DNA of 6,670 nucleotides from an uncultured bacterium (GTDB lineage: Bacteria > Verrucomicrobiota > Lentisphaeria > Victivallales > UBA1829), in assembly GCA_900549045.1 (NCBI GenBank), contig URNE01000135.1, forward strand, positions 1 to 6,670. The letters run 5' to 3'. The notes beneath the pieces are model-generated. The model saw only the letters and a list, made by a program, of their open reading frames with translations, did not search any database and had not been told where the DNA came from. A program made the translations under genes and the position numbers. Position 1 is the first letter of the stretch, and each line of letters begins with the position of its first letter. Positions 1 through 5,906 of the stretch are shown in pieces.

Positions 1-14
1 TAAAGGGATGTAAA

Positions 15-710
15 ATGAAATTTTTTCCTCTTCTTGCCTTTGCCGTTCTTTCCGCGTTTCCGCTTTTTGCGGCGGACGGACTCCGGATCACGTTCTCTCC
101 GGAAACGTATTCCAAAAAAACGAAGCTGCCGGAGAAATGGCATCTTCAGGGAAAGCTGTTCACCGCCAAACCGGACTATGAAATCGTTTTCGACAAGGCC
201 CTGAACACGAATGTCCTGCGCGTCACCACCGATAAAGCTTCCGGCGCAATCCTTTACGACATCACCGGCGTGCTGCAGAAGTATCCGGTCATGCGCTGGA
301 AATGGCGCGTCGATGCGCTCCCGAAGGGGGCGGACGGGCGCAATCCGGACGTGGACGACCAGGCGATTTCCCTTTACGTCGGTGTGGGACGCATCTCCAC
401 AAACAGCGTTTCGTACCGTTGGGACACCGAGACCCCGAAGCAGTCGCGAGGCAATGTCGCGTACGGCGCGGGCATGGTGAAAGTCGACTGGCTGACCCTC
501 CGCAACAAGGAGGATCTGGTCGGCGTCTGGCATACGGATCAGGTGAATGCTGCGGAAGATCTGAAGCGTATCTGCGGAGGAAAACTGCCGGATCATGATG
601 TTGCGCTGAGCATCTGCACGAACAGCCAGTACACAAAATCGCGCGTTCAGGCGGATGTCGCATGGATCGAATTCCTTCCGCTGGAGGCTCTGAAGGAAAA
701 AACGGAATAA
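15..710 (+). CDS. Exported DUF3047 family protein
   Basis: This 231-residue protein has no established function. Residues 1-20 form a signal peptide: Lys2, a hydrophobic core, then LFAAD, with cleavage likely after Ala19 or Ala20. The mature protein is therefore periplasmic or otherwise exported. The rest matches the DUF3047 pattern as I know it: a W-x-W strand (Trp95, Trp97) followed by LPKGAD, an Asp-Asp pair (114-115) before an ISLYV strand, a Tyr-Arg-Trp segment (134-136), a GVW turn (170-172) with TDQVN and an ED-L helix, and a closing strand ADVAWIEF. The family is expected to be beta-rich. The start is supported by AAGGGA at 3-8, six bases before the ATG. The stop lies 7 nt before the next gene, so the two are probably co-transcribed. 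The family call is from motif memory, not a search; the family's role is unknown and the link to HemW may be only positional. Confidence 0.8.
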   Translation: MKFFPLLAFAVLSAFPLFAADGLRITFSPETYSKKTKLPEKWHLQGKLFTAKPDYEIVFDKALNTNVLRVTTDKASGAILYDITGVLQKYPVMRWKWRVDALPKGADGRNPDVDDQAISLYVGVGRISTNSVSYRWDTETPKQSRGNVAYGAGMVKVDWLTLRNKEDLVGVWHTDQVNAAEDLKRICGGKLPDHDVALSICTNSQYTKSRVQADVAWIEFLPLEALKEKTE

Positions 711-717
711 AATTCCG
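703..717 (+). promoter_or_regulatory. Small inverted repeat abutting the hemW start codon
   Basis: CGGAAT (703-708), AAA (709-711) and ATTCCG (712-717) form a perfect 6-bp stem with a 3-nt loop. It spans the stop codon of the upstream gene (708-710) and ends directly before the hemW ATG at 718. If it forms in the mRNA it could limit ribosome access to hemW or make its translation depend on ribosomes finishing the upstream gene. ATTCCG/CGGAAT words are frequent in this genome, so chance is a serious alternative. Confidence 0.3.
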
Positions 718-1797
718 ATGAATCTTTACATTCACGTGCCGTTTTGTCACGGCAAGTGCGCCTATTGCGCATTCTATTCGGAACCTTCGTTTTCGCTTTC
801 TCTCTGGAACGCGTGGCTGGACCGGATGGAACGGGAGCTGGCGAAGATTTCCGAGCCCGTCACAACGCTCTATCTCGGCGGCGGAACGCCGACGCTTGCG
901 CCGGTGGAGGAGCTGGAAAAGCTCGGAAACATTCTCCGTAAAAATCTGACTTTCATTCCCGGATGCGAACGCTCGATTGAGTGCAACCCCGAGACGCTTA
1001 CGCCGGAAAAGGCGTCGTTTCTTGCGGAATATTTCAACCGCGTCAGCATGGGGGCGCAGAGCTTTTCCGCCGCTTCGCTCCGGGCGATCGGGCGGACGGC
1101 GCGCGATCCGGATGTGATCCGCTCCGCTTATTCCGAGCTCCGCCGTGCGGGAAACCGCAATATCGGACTTGACATCATGTATGCGCTCCCCGGACAGCGC
1201 ATCGATGATTTCGCGTGCGATCTGCAGACCGTTTCCGAGCTTGCGCCGGAACACCTTTCCGCCTATTCGCTGACGCTGGAGGAGGGGACCGCGCTGGCTT
1301 CCGAAAAAGGCTTGCGCGTGCCTTCCGATGAAGAGTCCGCGGAGGAGTGGGAGCTGCTCGGATCGTTTGATCCCGTCCGCTATCCGCGCTACGAGATTTC
1401 CAATTATGCCGCCTCTCCGCACGAATGCCGCCACAACCAGTCGGTCTGGCACGGCGAGCCGTATCTGGGGCTTGGTCCCGCCGCGAGTTCGTTCGACGGC
1501 ACGCGCCGCTGGACGGAGGCGCCGGATCTCCGCCGCTGGCTTGCGGGGGAACCGCCGGAGTTCGACGATATCCCGCACGAGAGCCGTCTGCGCGAAATTT
1601 TTGTCATGGGACTTCGCACGGTGCGCGGCTGGGAAAAATCCGGGTTCGCAAAGGTCGCGGGGCGTTCGATTGAGTTCATGCGTCCGCAGTTTTTCCCCCT
1701 CTTCGACGCCGGGCTGCTGGAGGAGACGCCGGAGGCGATCCGCGCCACAACGCGCGGTCTGCTCTTCTGGGACGACATCGGAACGGAGCTTCTCTGA
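718..1797 (+). CDS. hemW: Radical SAM heme chaperone HemW (HemN/CPO-III-like)
   Basis: This 359-residue cytoplasmic protein is of the HemW type: a radical SAM protein thought to bind heme and deliver it to acceptor proteins, and historically misannotated as coproporphyrinogen III oxidase. The 4Fe-4S motif is C10-x3-C14-x2-C17 within IHVPFC..KCAYC. The extra cysteine two residues further on in true HemN is absent (Phe19). The SAM-binding GGGTP is at 54-58. Further family signatures are ECNPETLTP (88-96), MGAQSF (111-116), SAYSLTLEEGT (181-191), YEISNYA (225-231), HNQSVW (239-244, the heme-motif position) and LGLGPAA (250-256). A HemN_C winged-helix-like region covers about 285-350. Length is near the family's usual 370-390. 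Differences from the usual pattern: HNxxYW has Val for Tyr (243), the His in LGRxH is Ala128, and the usual AHS is ASS (256-258). The start at 718 gives the canonical N-terminus, but the Shine-Dalgarno is weak, which fits coupling to the upstream gene. Confidence 0.9.
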   Translation: MNLYIHVPFCHGKCAYCAFYSEPSFSLSLWNAWLDRMERELAKISEPVTTLYLGGGTPTLAPVEELEKLGNILRKNLTFIPGCERSIECNPETLTPEKASFLAEYFNRVSMGAQSFSAASLRAIGRTARDPDVIRSAYSELRRAGNRNIGLDIMYALPGQRIDDFACDLQTVSELAPEHLSAYSLTLEEGTALASEKGLRVPSDEESAEEWELLGSFDPVRYPRYEISNYAASPHECRHNQSVWHGEPYLGLGPAASSFDGTRRWTEAPDLRRWLAGEPPEFDDIPHESRLREIFVMGLRTVRGWEKSGFAKVAGRSIEFMRPQFFPLFDAGLLEETPEAIRATTRGLLFWDDIGTELL

Positions 1798-1798
1798 T

Positions 1799-2731
1799 TC
1801 AGTTCTGTTTCCGCGGCTTGCGAATGCTGCGTCCGTTGACCCACAGGTATGGAACAAGAATCTGCTGCGGGACCTCTTTTTTCTGCGCGATGCGTTCAAG
1901 CAGATCGACGGCGTTGCGGGCGAGCTCCATGCTGTCCTGAACGGTGTAGACATGAGCCGGGCGGTAGTTCGGCGGCATTCCGAGCGCTTCCCACACGATG
2001 AGGGAGAGATCCTGCGGGATGCGGATTTTGAGCTTGGAAAACAGTTCCTGGGTGTTGATCCGGATCGGAACCAGGTAGATCAGCGCGGTGATTCCCTTTT
2101 TCATAAGCCGCACCAGCGCGTTTTCCACAGCCGCATTGGTGACCTTGACGACTTCGCAACAGGGGTTCAGAAAGTTCATGCGGCAGGCGTCCCGGTAGGC
2201 TTGAGTGCGCTGACGGTTGTTGTAATGGTCGGAGTCCTGTGCGAGAAGATATCCGATTCTGCTGTGTCCGGCTTCGCGGAATCTGCGGACCGCTTCCATG
2301 ACTGCGCCGACGTCGTCTGAGGCAACGGAATAGACTCCGTTCAGCGGGTCGGGCGCGTGGTTGATGGTGACAATGGGGAAACCGGACGGCGGATTGCTCA
2401 TTGGAACGAGCGAAATCCCGCCCATGTAAAGGCGTTCGCTCCAGGTGTCCGGAGCATCCGGCAGAATCAGCTCCAGCCGGAATTTGCGCTCCGCCGCAAC
2501 CGCTTGAATCGCGCAGAGAATGGATGATTCGTATGAGTAAAAACCAGTAATGAGCAGCGCAATGACTTTGGTCAGCGGAGTGTGCGGCAGGTATTCCAGC
2601 CGCCGGGCGACGGCGAGCACGCGCTGTGTCACGTCCCGCGAGATGCGCGGACTGTTGTTCAGCACTCGGGATACGGTGGCGGGTGAAACGCCCGCTTCCG
2701 CCGCGATTTCTTTGATTCCGGTCTTCTTCAT
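1799..2731 (-). CDS. LacI/GalR-family transcriptional regulator
   Basis: This 310-residue DNA-binding regulator probably controls the divergent GH3 glycosidase gene. The N-terminal helix-turn-helix is canonical: IKEIAAEAG (6-14), turn, SPATVSRVLN (16-25), then a third helix to about residue 45. The periplasmic-binding-protein-like sensor domain follows: GISLVP (105-110), FPIVTIN (118-124), SVASDDVGAV (135-144), GHSRIGYL (155-162), QAYRDACR (177-184) and a C-terminal LVPYLWVNGRS (292-302), which matches the family's usual L-P-x-L-x-x-R-x-S ending. The hinge is odd. Only about eight residues separate YLP (47-49) from the first sensor strand (VIALLIT, 56-62), whereas LacI proteins usually have about 15-17 there, including the minor-groove hinge helix. 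Overall length is about 20-30 residues below typical. No Shine-Dalgarno precedes the ATG. The stop lies one base from the hemW stop on the other strand. Its ligand cannot be told from sequence. Confidence 0.92.
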   Translation of the reverse strand: MKKTGIKEIAAEAGVSPATVSRVLNNSPRISRDVTQRVLAVARRLEYLPHTPLTKVIALLITGFYSYESSILCAIQAVAAERKFRLELILPDAPDTWSERLYMGGISLVPMSNPPSGFPIVTINHAPDPLNGVYSVASDDVGAVMEAVRRFREAGHSRIGYLLAQDSDHYNNRQRTQAYRDACRMNFLNPCCEVVKVTNAAVENALVRLMKKGITALIYLVPIRINTQELFSKLKIRIPQDLSLIVWEALGMPPNYRPAHVYTVQDSMELARNAVDLLERIAQKKEVPQQILVPYLWVNGRSIRKPRKQN

Positions 2732-2740
2732 GATAGTGGT

Positions 2741-2768
2741 AATTTAGCGCCTGAAACGGCAATGTCAA
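2741..2768 (-). promoter_or_regulatory. Predicted promoter of the LacI-family gene
   Basis: On the minus strand a perfect -35 TTGACA (2763-2768, seen as TGTCAA on +) is followed after 16 nt by TAAATT (2741-2746), four of six matches to TATAAT. Transcription would start near 2734, only a few bases before the ATG at 2731. That predicts a leaderless or nearly leaderless mRNA, consistent with the absence of a ribosome-binding site. This is inferred from sigma-70-like consensus alone. Confidence 0.5.
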
Positions 2769-2779
2769 TTTTTTTGCAT

Positions 2780-2813
2780 AAAGTTTGCGCAACTTTCCTC
2801 CGAAAAAAGTTGC
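2780..2813. promoter_or_regulatory. Candidate operator: clustered AAAGTTGC half-sites
   Basis: Three copies of one half-site lie in 34 bp. AAAGTTTGC (2780-2788) is directly followed by GCAACTTT (2789-2796); apart from one extra T these make a perfect 16-bp palindrome, AAAGTTGC/GCAACTTT. A further AAAGTTGC (2806-2813) forms a second perfect 8-bp inverted repeat with the middle copy, 9 nt apart. LacI-family dimers bind palindromes of about 14-20 bp near the genes they control, so this is the most plausible binding site for the adjacent regulator. The third copy overlaps the predicted -35 of the glycosidase promoter, which suits repression. An RNA structural role cannot be excluded but would lie upstream of the predicted transcription start. 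Confidence 0.5.
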
Positions 2814-2838
2814 ATTTCGTTTTTCCGGCTTTTATATT
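2810..2838 (+). promoter_or_regulatory. Predicted promoter of the GH3 gene
   Basis: TTGCAT (2810-2815) as -35 and TATATT (2833-2838) as -10 are separated by 17 nt. The -10 matches the sigma-70 consensus at five of six bases and the -35 at three. Transcription would start near 2845, giving a short leader with the GGAGG ribosome-binding site. The weak -35 overlaps a candidate operator half-site. The flanking sequence is the most AT-rich in the window. Confidence 0.5.
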
Positions 2839-2850
2839 ATTCCTGAAAAC

Positions 2851-2855
2851 GGAGG
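2851..2855 (+). promoter_or_regulatory. Shine-Dalgarno site fixing the GH3 start
   Basis: GGAGG lies 7 nt before the ATG at 2863. It decides between this start and the longer open frame, which reaches back to a TTG at 2785 through the promoter and operator region. Confidence 0.85.
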
Positions 2856-2862
2856 TTTTGCA

Positions 2863-5103
2863 ATGTTTCCTTATCAGAAGAAAGAATTGAGTCCGGAAGA
2901 ACGCACACGCGATCTTCTTTCGCGAATGACCGTAGAAGAGAAAATCGGACAGCTTGTCAAGCTTGACGGCTTCCGCTCCTATGAGCGTTCCGGTTCGGAA
3001 TACCGTCTGAAGCCGGAATTTACCGAAACCGTGGAGAAGTGGCTGATCGGTTCCATGTACGGTCTTGTCCGTGCCGACTGGTGGACGGAGCGGGACTGGA
3101 ACAGCGGCGTTCCGCCGGAGAAGATGAACGAAGTCGTCAATCTTTTCCAGAAATACATCCTTGACCATTCGCGTCTCGGCATTCCGCTTTACATCGCGGA
3201 GGAGGCGCCGCACGGACTGATGGCGCTCGGCACGAGTGTTTTTCCGACCGGACTCGGACTCGGCGCATCGTTCGACCGCGCTATGATGAACCGCGTCGGG
3301 CATGTCATCGGTTCCGAGGCGCATGCGGCCGGCGTGCACTCGGTCTATGCTCCGATTCTGGATATCGTGCGTGAGCCGCGCTGGTCACGCACGGAGGAAA
3401 ATTATTCCGAAGATCCCTATCTGACCTCCGTTTTCGGCGAGGAGATGGTGAAGGGCATTTCCTCCGAGGGAACCGTTGCGACGCTGAAACATTTCGTTGC
3501 GCACGGCAGTCCGGAGGGCGGACACAATCACGGTCCGGCGCATGTGGGACCGATCGAATTCCGCAACTGCCAGCTGCGCCCGTTCCGCAATGCGGTCCGC
3601 GCGGGCGCTCTTTCGATCATGAGCGCCTACAGCGACGTCGACGGAGAGCCCAGCAGCGGCAGCCGTCATCTGCTGACCGATATCCTGCGTGGCGAGCTCG
3701 GCTTCAAGGGCTTTGTCGTTGCCGACCGCGGCGCAATCAAACTTCTCAAAGCGTTCCGTCTTGCCGATGACGCAGCCGAGGCGTCCGCCCGCGCTCTGAA
3801 AGCCGGATGCGATGTGGATGAAGGGTTCCTGGAATTCCACACCGCCGGACTGACCGAAGCGCTCCGCCGCGGTTTGATCGACGAAGGCGACCTGGATGTC
3901 TGCGCCGGACGCATTCTCTATACGAAGTTCGTGACCGGGCTCTTCGAGCATCCGTTCGCGCAAAGCCGTCCGGTTGAAATTCTGCGTTCGGCGGAGCATG
4001 AAGCGGTTGCGCTGGAGGCTTCGCGCAAAGCCATGACTCTGTTGAAGAACAACGGAATTCTGCCTCTGAAAAACATCCGTTCGCTTGCGGTGATCGGTCC
4101 GAATGCGGACAATATGATGAATCAGCTCGGCGATTATTCCGCTCCGCAGAAACGGGAGACGGTAGTAACGGTTCTGGACGGCATTCGCGCCGAAGCGGAA
4201 AAAGCAGGTGTCGCGGTTTCGTATGCGCGCGGCTGCGGCATCCGCAGTATGGACAAAAGCGGATTTGATGAAGCTCTATCTCTTGCTTCGAAGGCCGACG
4301 CGACCGTTCTGGTCCTCGGCGGATGCAGCACGAAGTACGGAACGGAAATGGTCCGTACGGAAACCGGCGCCGCCGTTCCGGAAATTCTTTCTCCGGAAAA
4401 GAGCGAAAAAGAGAGCGGCGAGGGGACCGACCGCGCCACATTCACGCTGTCCGGCGTTCAGCTGGAGCTGTTCCGTGCGTTGAAGTCCGCGGGAAAGCCG
4501 GTGATTGTTGTTCTTGTGCAGGGACGTCCGCTTGAAGTCGGCGAGCTCCGTGCGGATGCGGACGGTCTTCTGCTCGCGTGGTATCCCGGCATGTTCGGCG
4601 GCCGCGCGGTCGCCGAAGTGCTGTTCGGCAAATACAACCCCGCCGGCCGTCTCTCCGTTTCGATTCCGCGCTGCTCCGGACAGCTCCCCGTTTATTACAA
4701 TTCTCTTTCATTGCGTCTGGATTATGTGGATTGCCCCGCTTCGCCGGAGCTCCCGTTCGGTTTCGGGTTGAGCTACACGACCTTCGCTTATTCCGATTTG
4801 AAGGTTGAGGGACGCACGGCGTCGGTGACTGTCGCGAACACCGGAAGCATGGACGGGGAAGAAGTCGTGCAGTTCTATCTGACCGACCTTGCAAGTCAGG
4901 TGCGCCGTCCGCTTCTGGAACTCTGCGGGTTCGAGCGCGTGTTCATCCCCGCAGGAGAGAAACGCACGGTTTCGCTTGAACTGACCGACGAGGTCCTCGG
5001 ATACTATAACGGGAAACTTGAGTTTGTCGTTGAGCCCGGACGCTTTGAGCTGCGGGCCGGCGGAAATTCCGTGGATCTGATTCAGACGGAATTCCGGATT
5101 TGA
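2863..5103 (+). CDS. Glycoside hydrolase family 3 beta-glycosidase (beta-glucosidase/beta-xylosidase type)
   Basis: This 746-residue enzyme removes terminal beta-linked sugars from the non-reducing end of oligosaccharides or glycosides by a retaining mechanism. Domains in order: a GH3 TIM barrel (about 15-330), the GH3 C-terminal alpha/beta sandwich (about 380-635, from EASRKAMTLLKNNGILPL to FGFGLSYTTF), and a fibronectin-III-like domain (about 645-735, with EEVVQFYLTD and a P-L-E-L-x-G-F motif). Barrel motifs include an EEAPHG turn, REPRWSR (171-177) leading to SEDPYL, and KHF (209-211). The predicted nucleophile is Asp288 in GFVVADRGA. The acid/base is probably Glu520 in GEGTDR, the usual E-G-x-D-R position, with Glu517 an alternative. 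Arg289 replaces the tryptophan most often found after the nucleophile. There is no signal peptide, so it should act in the cytoplasm on imported substrate. The start is set by GGAGG at 2851. The divergent LacI-type gene is its likely regulator. Sugar specificity cannot be read reliably from sequence. Confidence 0.93.
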   Translation: MFPYQKKELSPEERTRDLLSRMTVEEKIGQLVKLDGFRSYERSGSEYRLKPEFTETVEKWLIGSMYGLVRADWWTERDWNSGVPPEKMNEVVNLFQKYILDHSRLGIPLYIAEEAPHGLMALGTSVFPTGLGLGASFDRAMMNRVGHVIGSEAHAAGVHSVYAPILDIVREPRWSRTEENYSEDPYLTSVFGEEMVKGISSEGTVATLKHFVAHGSPEGGHNHGPAHVGPIEFRNCQLRPFRNAVRAGALSIMSAYSDVDGEPSSGSRHLLTDILRGELGFKGFVVADRGAIKLLKAFRLADDAAEASARALKAGCDVDEGFLEFHTAGLTEALRRGLIDEGDLDVCAGRILYTKFVTGLFEHPFAQSRPVEILRSAEHEAVALEASRKAMTLLKNNGILPLKNIRSLAVIGPNADNMMNQLGDYSAPQKRETVVTVLDGIRAEAEKAGVAVSYARGCGIRSMDKSGFDEALSLASKADATVLVLGGCSTKYGTEMVRTETGAAVPEILSPEKSEKESGEGTDRATFTLSGVQLELFRALKSAGKPVIVVLVQGRPLEVGELRADADGLLLAWYPGMFGGRAVAEVLFGKYNPAGRLSVSIPRCSGQLPVYYNSLSLRLDYVDCPASPELPFGFGLSYTTFAYSDLKVEGRTASVTVANTGSMDGEEVVQFYLTDLASQVRRPLLELCGFERVFIPAGEKRTVSLELTDEVLGYYNGKLEFVVEPGRFELRAGGNSVDLIQTEFRI

Positions 5104-5124
5104 CGAAATTCGGAAAGCTTTTTT
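5092..5124 (+). terminator. First terminator hairpin, overlapping the GH3 stop codon
   Basis: Positions 5092-5101 pair with 5106-5115 in a 10-bp stem with one G-T wobble (5097-5110) and a GACG loop. Three bases later comes a run of six T (5119-5124). The stop codon TGA (5101-5103) lies at the stem-loop junction, so a terminating ribosome would hinder folding. The stem is only moderately GC-rich, so it is probably the weaker of the two terminators. Confidence 0.55.
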
Positions 5125-5125
5125 G

Positions 5126-5152
5126 AGGGCGGAAGAGATTCCGCCCTTTTTT
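5126..5152 (+). terminator. Strong intrinsic terminator after the GH3 gene
   Basis: GGGCGGAA (5127-5134) and TTCCGCCC (5139-5146) form a perfect 8-bp, GC-rich stem, extended by A5126-T5147, with a GAGA loop of the GNRA type. A run of six T (5147-5152) follows. It terminates transcription on the plus strand only: on the minus strand the hairpin is followed by TCAAAAAA, not a T-run. The T-run shares two bases with the stop codon (5151-5153) of the convergent gene. Confidence 0.88.
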
Positions 5153-5906
5153 ACGCCATGATCATGCCGGCGAGCAGAAGCAGTGTTTCGGCGGAATAGC
5201 CGTAGAGGTCGAACATCCGCACGGTCGGCCGTCCGGTGAAGCGCAGAATGCTGTTCTTTTGAAGGCGTGCGATTCCCTTTGACAGAAGGAGCAGAATAAC
5301 CGCCGCCGCAAAACATGCGAGGTGAAACGAAAGCAATCCGGTGAGCAGGAGCGCCGCCGCTGTCAGAATGAACGGCTGGTTCGGATTCTCTCCGGGCGTG
5401 GAAAGGAGCGGATCAAGGCCGTCCGCCGCACAGGTGACAAGTTCCATCCGCACGAGGTATGCGCAGGTGAAAACGAAGAGCAGAATCAGCGGAGATCCTG
5501 CCGTGATGAACCCGATTGCGAGCGCGCGGATCAGGTACAGAGTGGCAAGGATGAAAAACGGGGTCATCTCCTTCTTCCATTCCAGTTTTCGCGTGAATGC
5601 CTCCGCGATGCCGATGTTCTGCACCCGGAGCGTCAGATAGGCGGAAAGGGTTTTGAGACCGCGCCAGCCGGTTGCGAGCTCCAGAGCCAGAGTCAGCGCC
5701 AGCGCCATGAGAAGCGCGGCGGCCGGCCAGCCGAAAAAGAGCCGCGCAAATCCGGCTGCGAGCGCGGAAATCAAACCGACGGCCGCGCCGACGAGCGGGA
5801 AAAGTTCCGCCTGCGGTTCCGCATCTTCCGATTGCAGCTTCAGGGAGAAAAAAACGTTCCAGACCGCGGCGAACCGGTCGCGGAGTTCTCCGTTCAGATT
5901 CATCAT
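5151..5906 (-). CDS. CobS-like polytopic membrane protein lacking the catalytic motif
   Basis: This 251-residue inner-membrane protein has about six or seven hydrophobic segments (near 36-57, 61-79, 115-135, 138-158, 178-196, 197-212 and 240-251). Its N-terminal half resembles adenosylcobinamide-GDP ribazoletransferase (CobS, cobalamin synthase) as I recall that family: ELFPLVGAAVGLISAL (34-49), then WPAAALL (60-66) and LATG (77-80). The C-terminus FTGRPTVRMFDLYGYSAETLLLL lines up with CobS's GGxTGDxxGAxxE ending. Length is also typical (about 250). However, where CobS has the metal-binding HLDGLADTxDG motif, this protein has WRGLKTLSAYL (81-91), with no aspartate, so cobalamin synthase activity is unlikely. 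Asp162 and Asp165 in ADGLDP lie at a non-equivalent position. The start (ATG at 5906, with GAGG 7 nt upstream) overlaps the upstream acyltransferase's stop as ATGA; a second ATG follows at once. It could be a diverged CobS paralog with a new role or an unrelated membrane protein. Confidence 0.5.
   Translation of the reverse strand: MMNLNGELRDRFAAVWNVFFSLKLQSEDAEPQAELFPLVGAAVGLISALAAGFARLFFGWPAAALLMALALTLALELATGWRGLKTLSAYLTLRVQNIGIAEAFTRKLEWKKEMTPFFILATLYLIRALAIGFITAGSPLILLFVFTCAYLVRMELVTCAADGLDPLLSTPGENPNQPFILTAAALLLTGLLSFHLACFAAAVILLLLSKGIARLQKNSILRFTGRPTVRMFDLYGYSAETLLLLAGMIMA

Noticed and set aside
289..1953. Very long open frame on the minus strand opposite the hemW operon (554 codons)
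   Set aside because: It lies antisense to clear DUF3047 and HemW genes and also overlaps the end of the LacI-family gene. Its product is Arg/Pro-rich low-complexity sequence with no recognisable domain, as expected for a shadow frame in GC-rich DNA.
1328..2320. Plus-strand open frame spanning the hemW end and the LacI-family gene
   Set aside because: It is out of frame with hemW, then antisense to a clear regulator, with Arg/Ser-rich composition typical of a shadow.
2743..2756. TTTAGCGCCTGAAA as a LacI-type operator
   Set aside because: Only the outer TTT/AAA and the central GC pair match; three inner pairs fail, so it is a poor palindrome compared with the 2780-2813 cluster.
2785..2862. 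N-terminal extension of the GH3 gene from a TTG at 2785
   Set aside because: It runs through the predicted operator and -10 region, encodes no family motif, has no ribosome site, and a strong GGAGG directs initiation at 2863.
3385..3999. Minus-strand open frames inside the GH3 gene (also near 3746-4441 and 4442-4894)
   Set aside because: All are antisense to conserved GH3 coding sequence, with no recognisable domains.
5126..5152. Terminator acting in both directions for the convergent genes
   Set aside because: The stem is symmetrical, but the minus-strand 3' side reads TCAAAAAA, lacking the T-run an intrinsic terminator needs.
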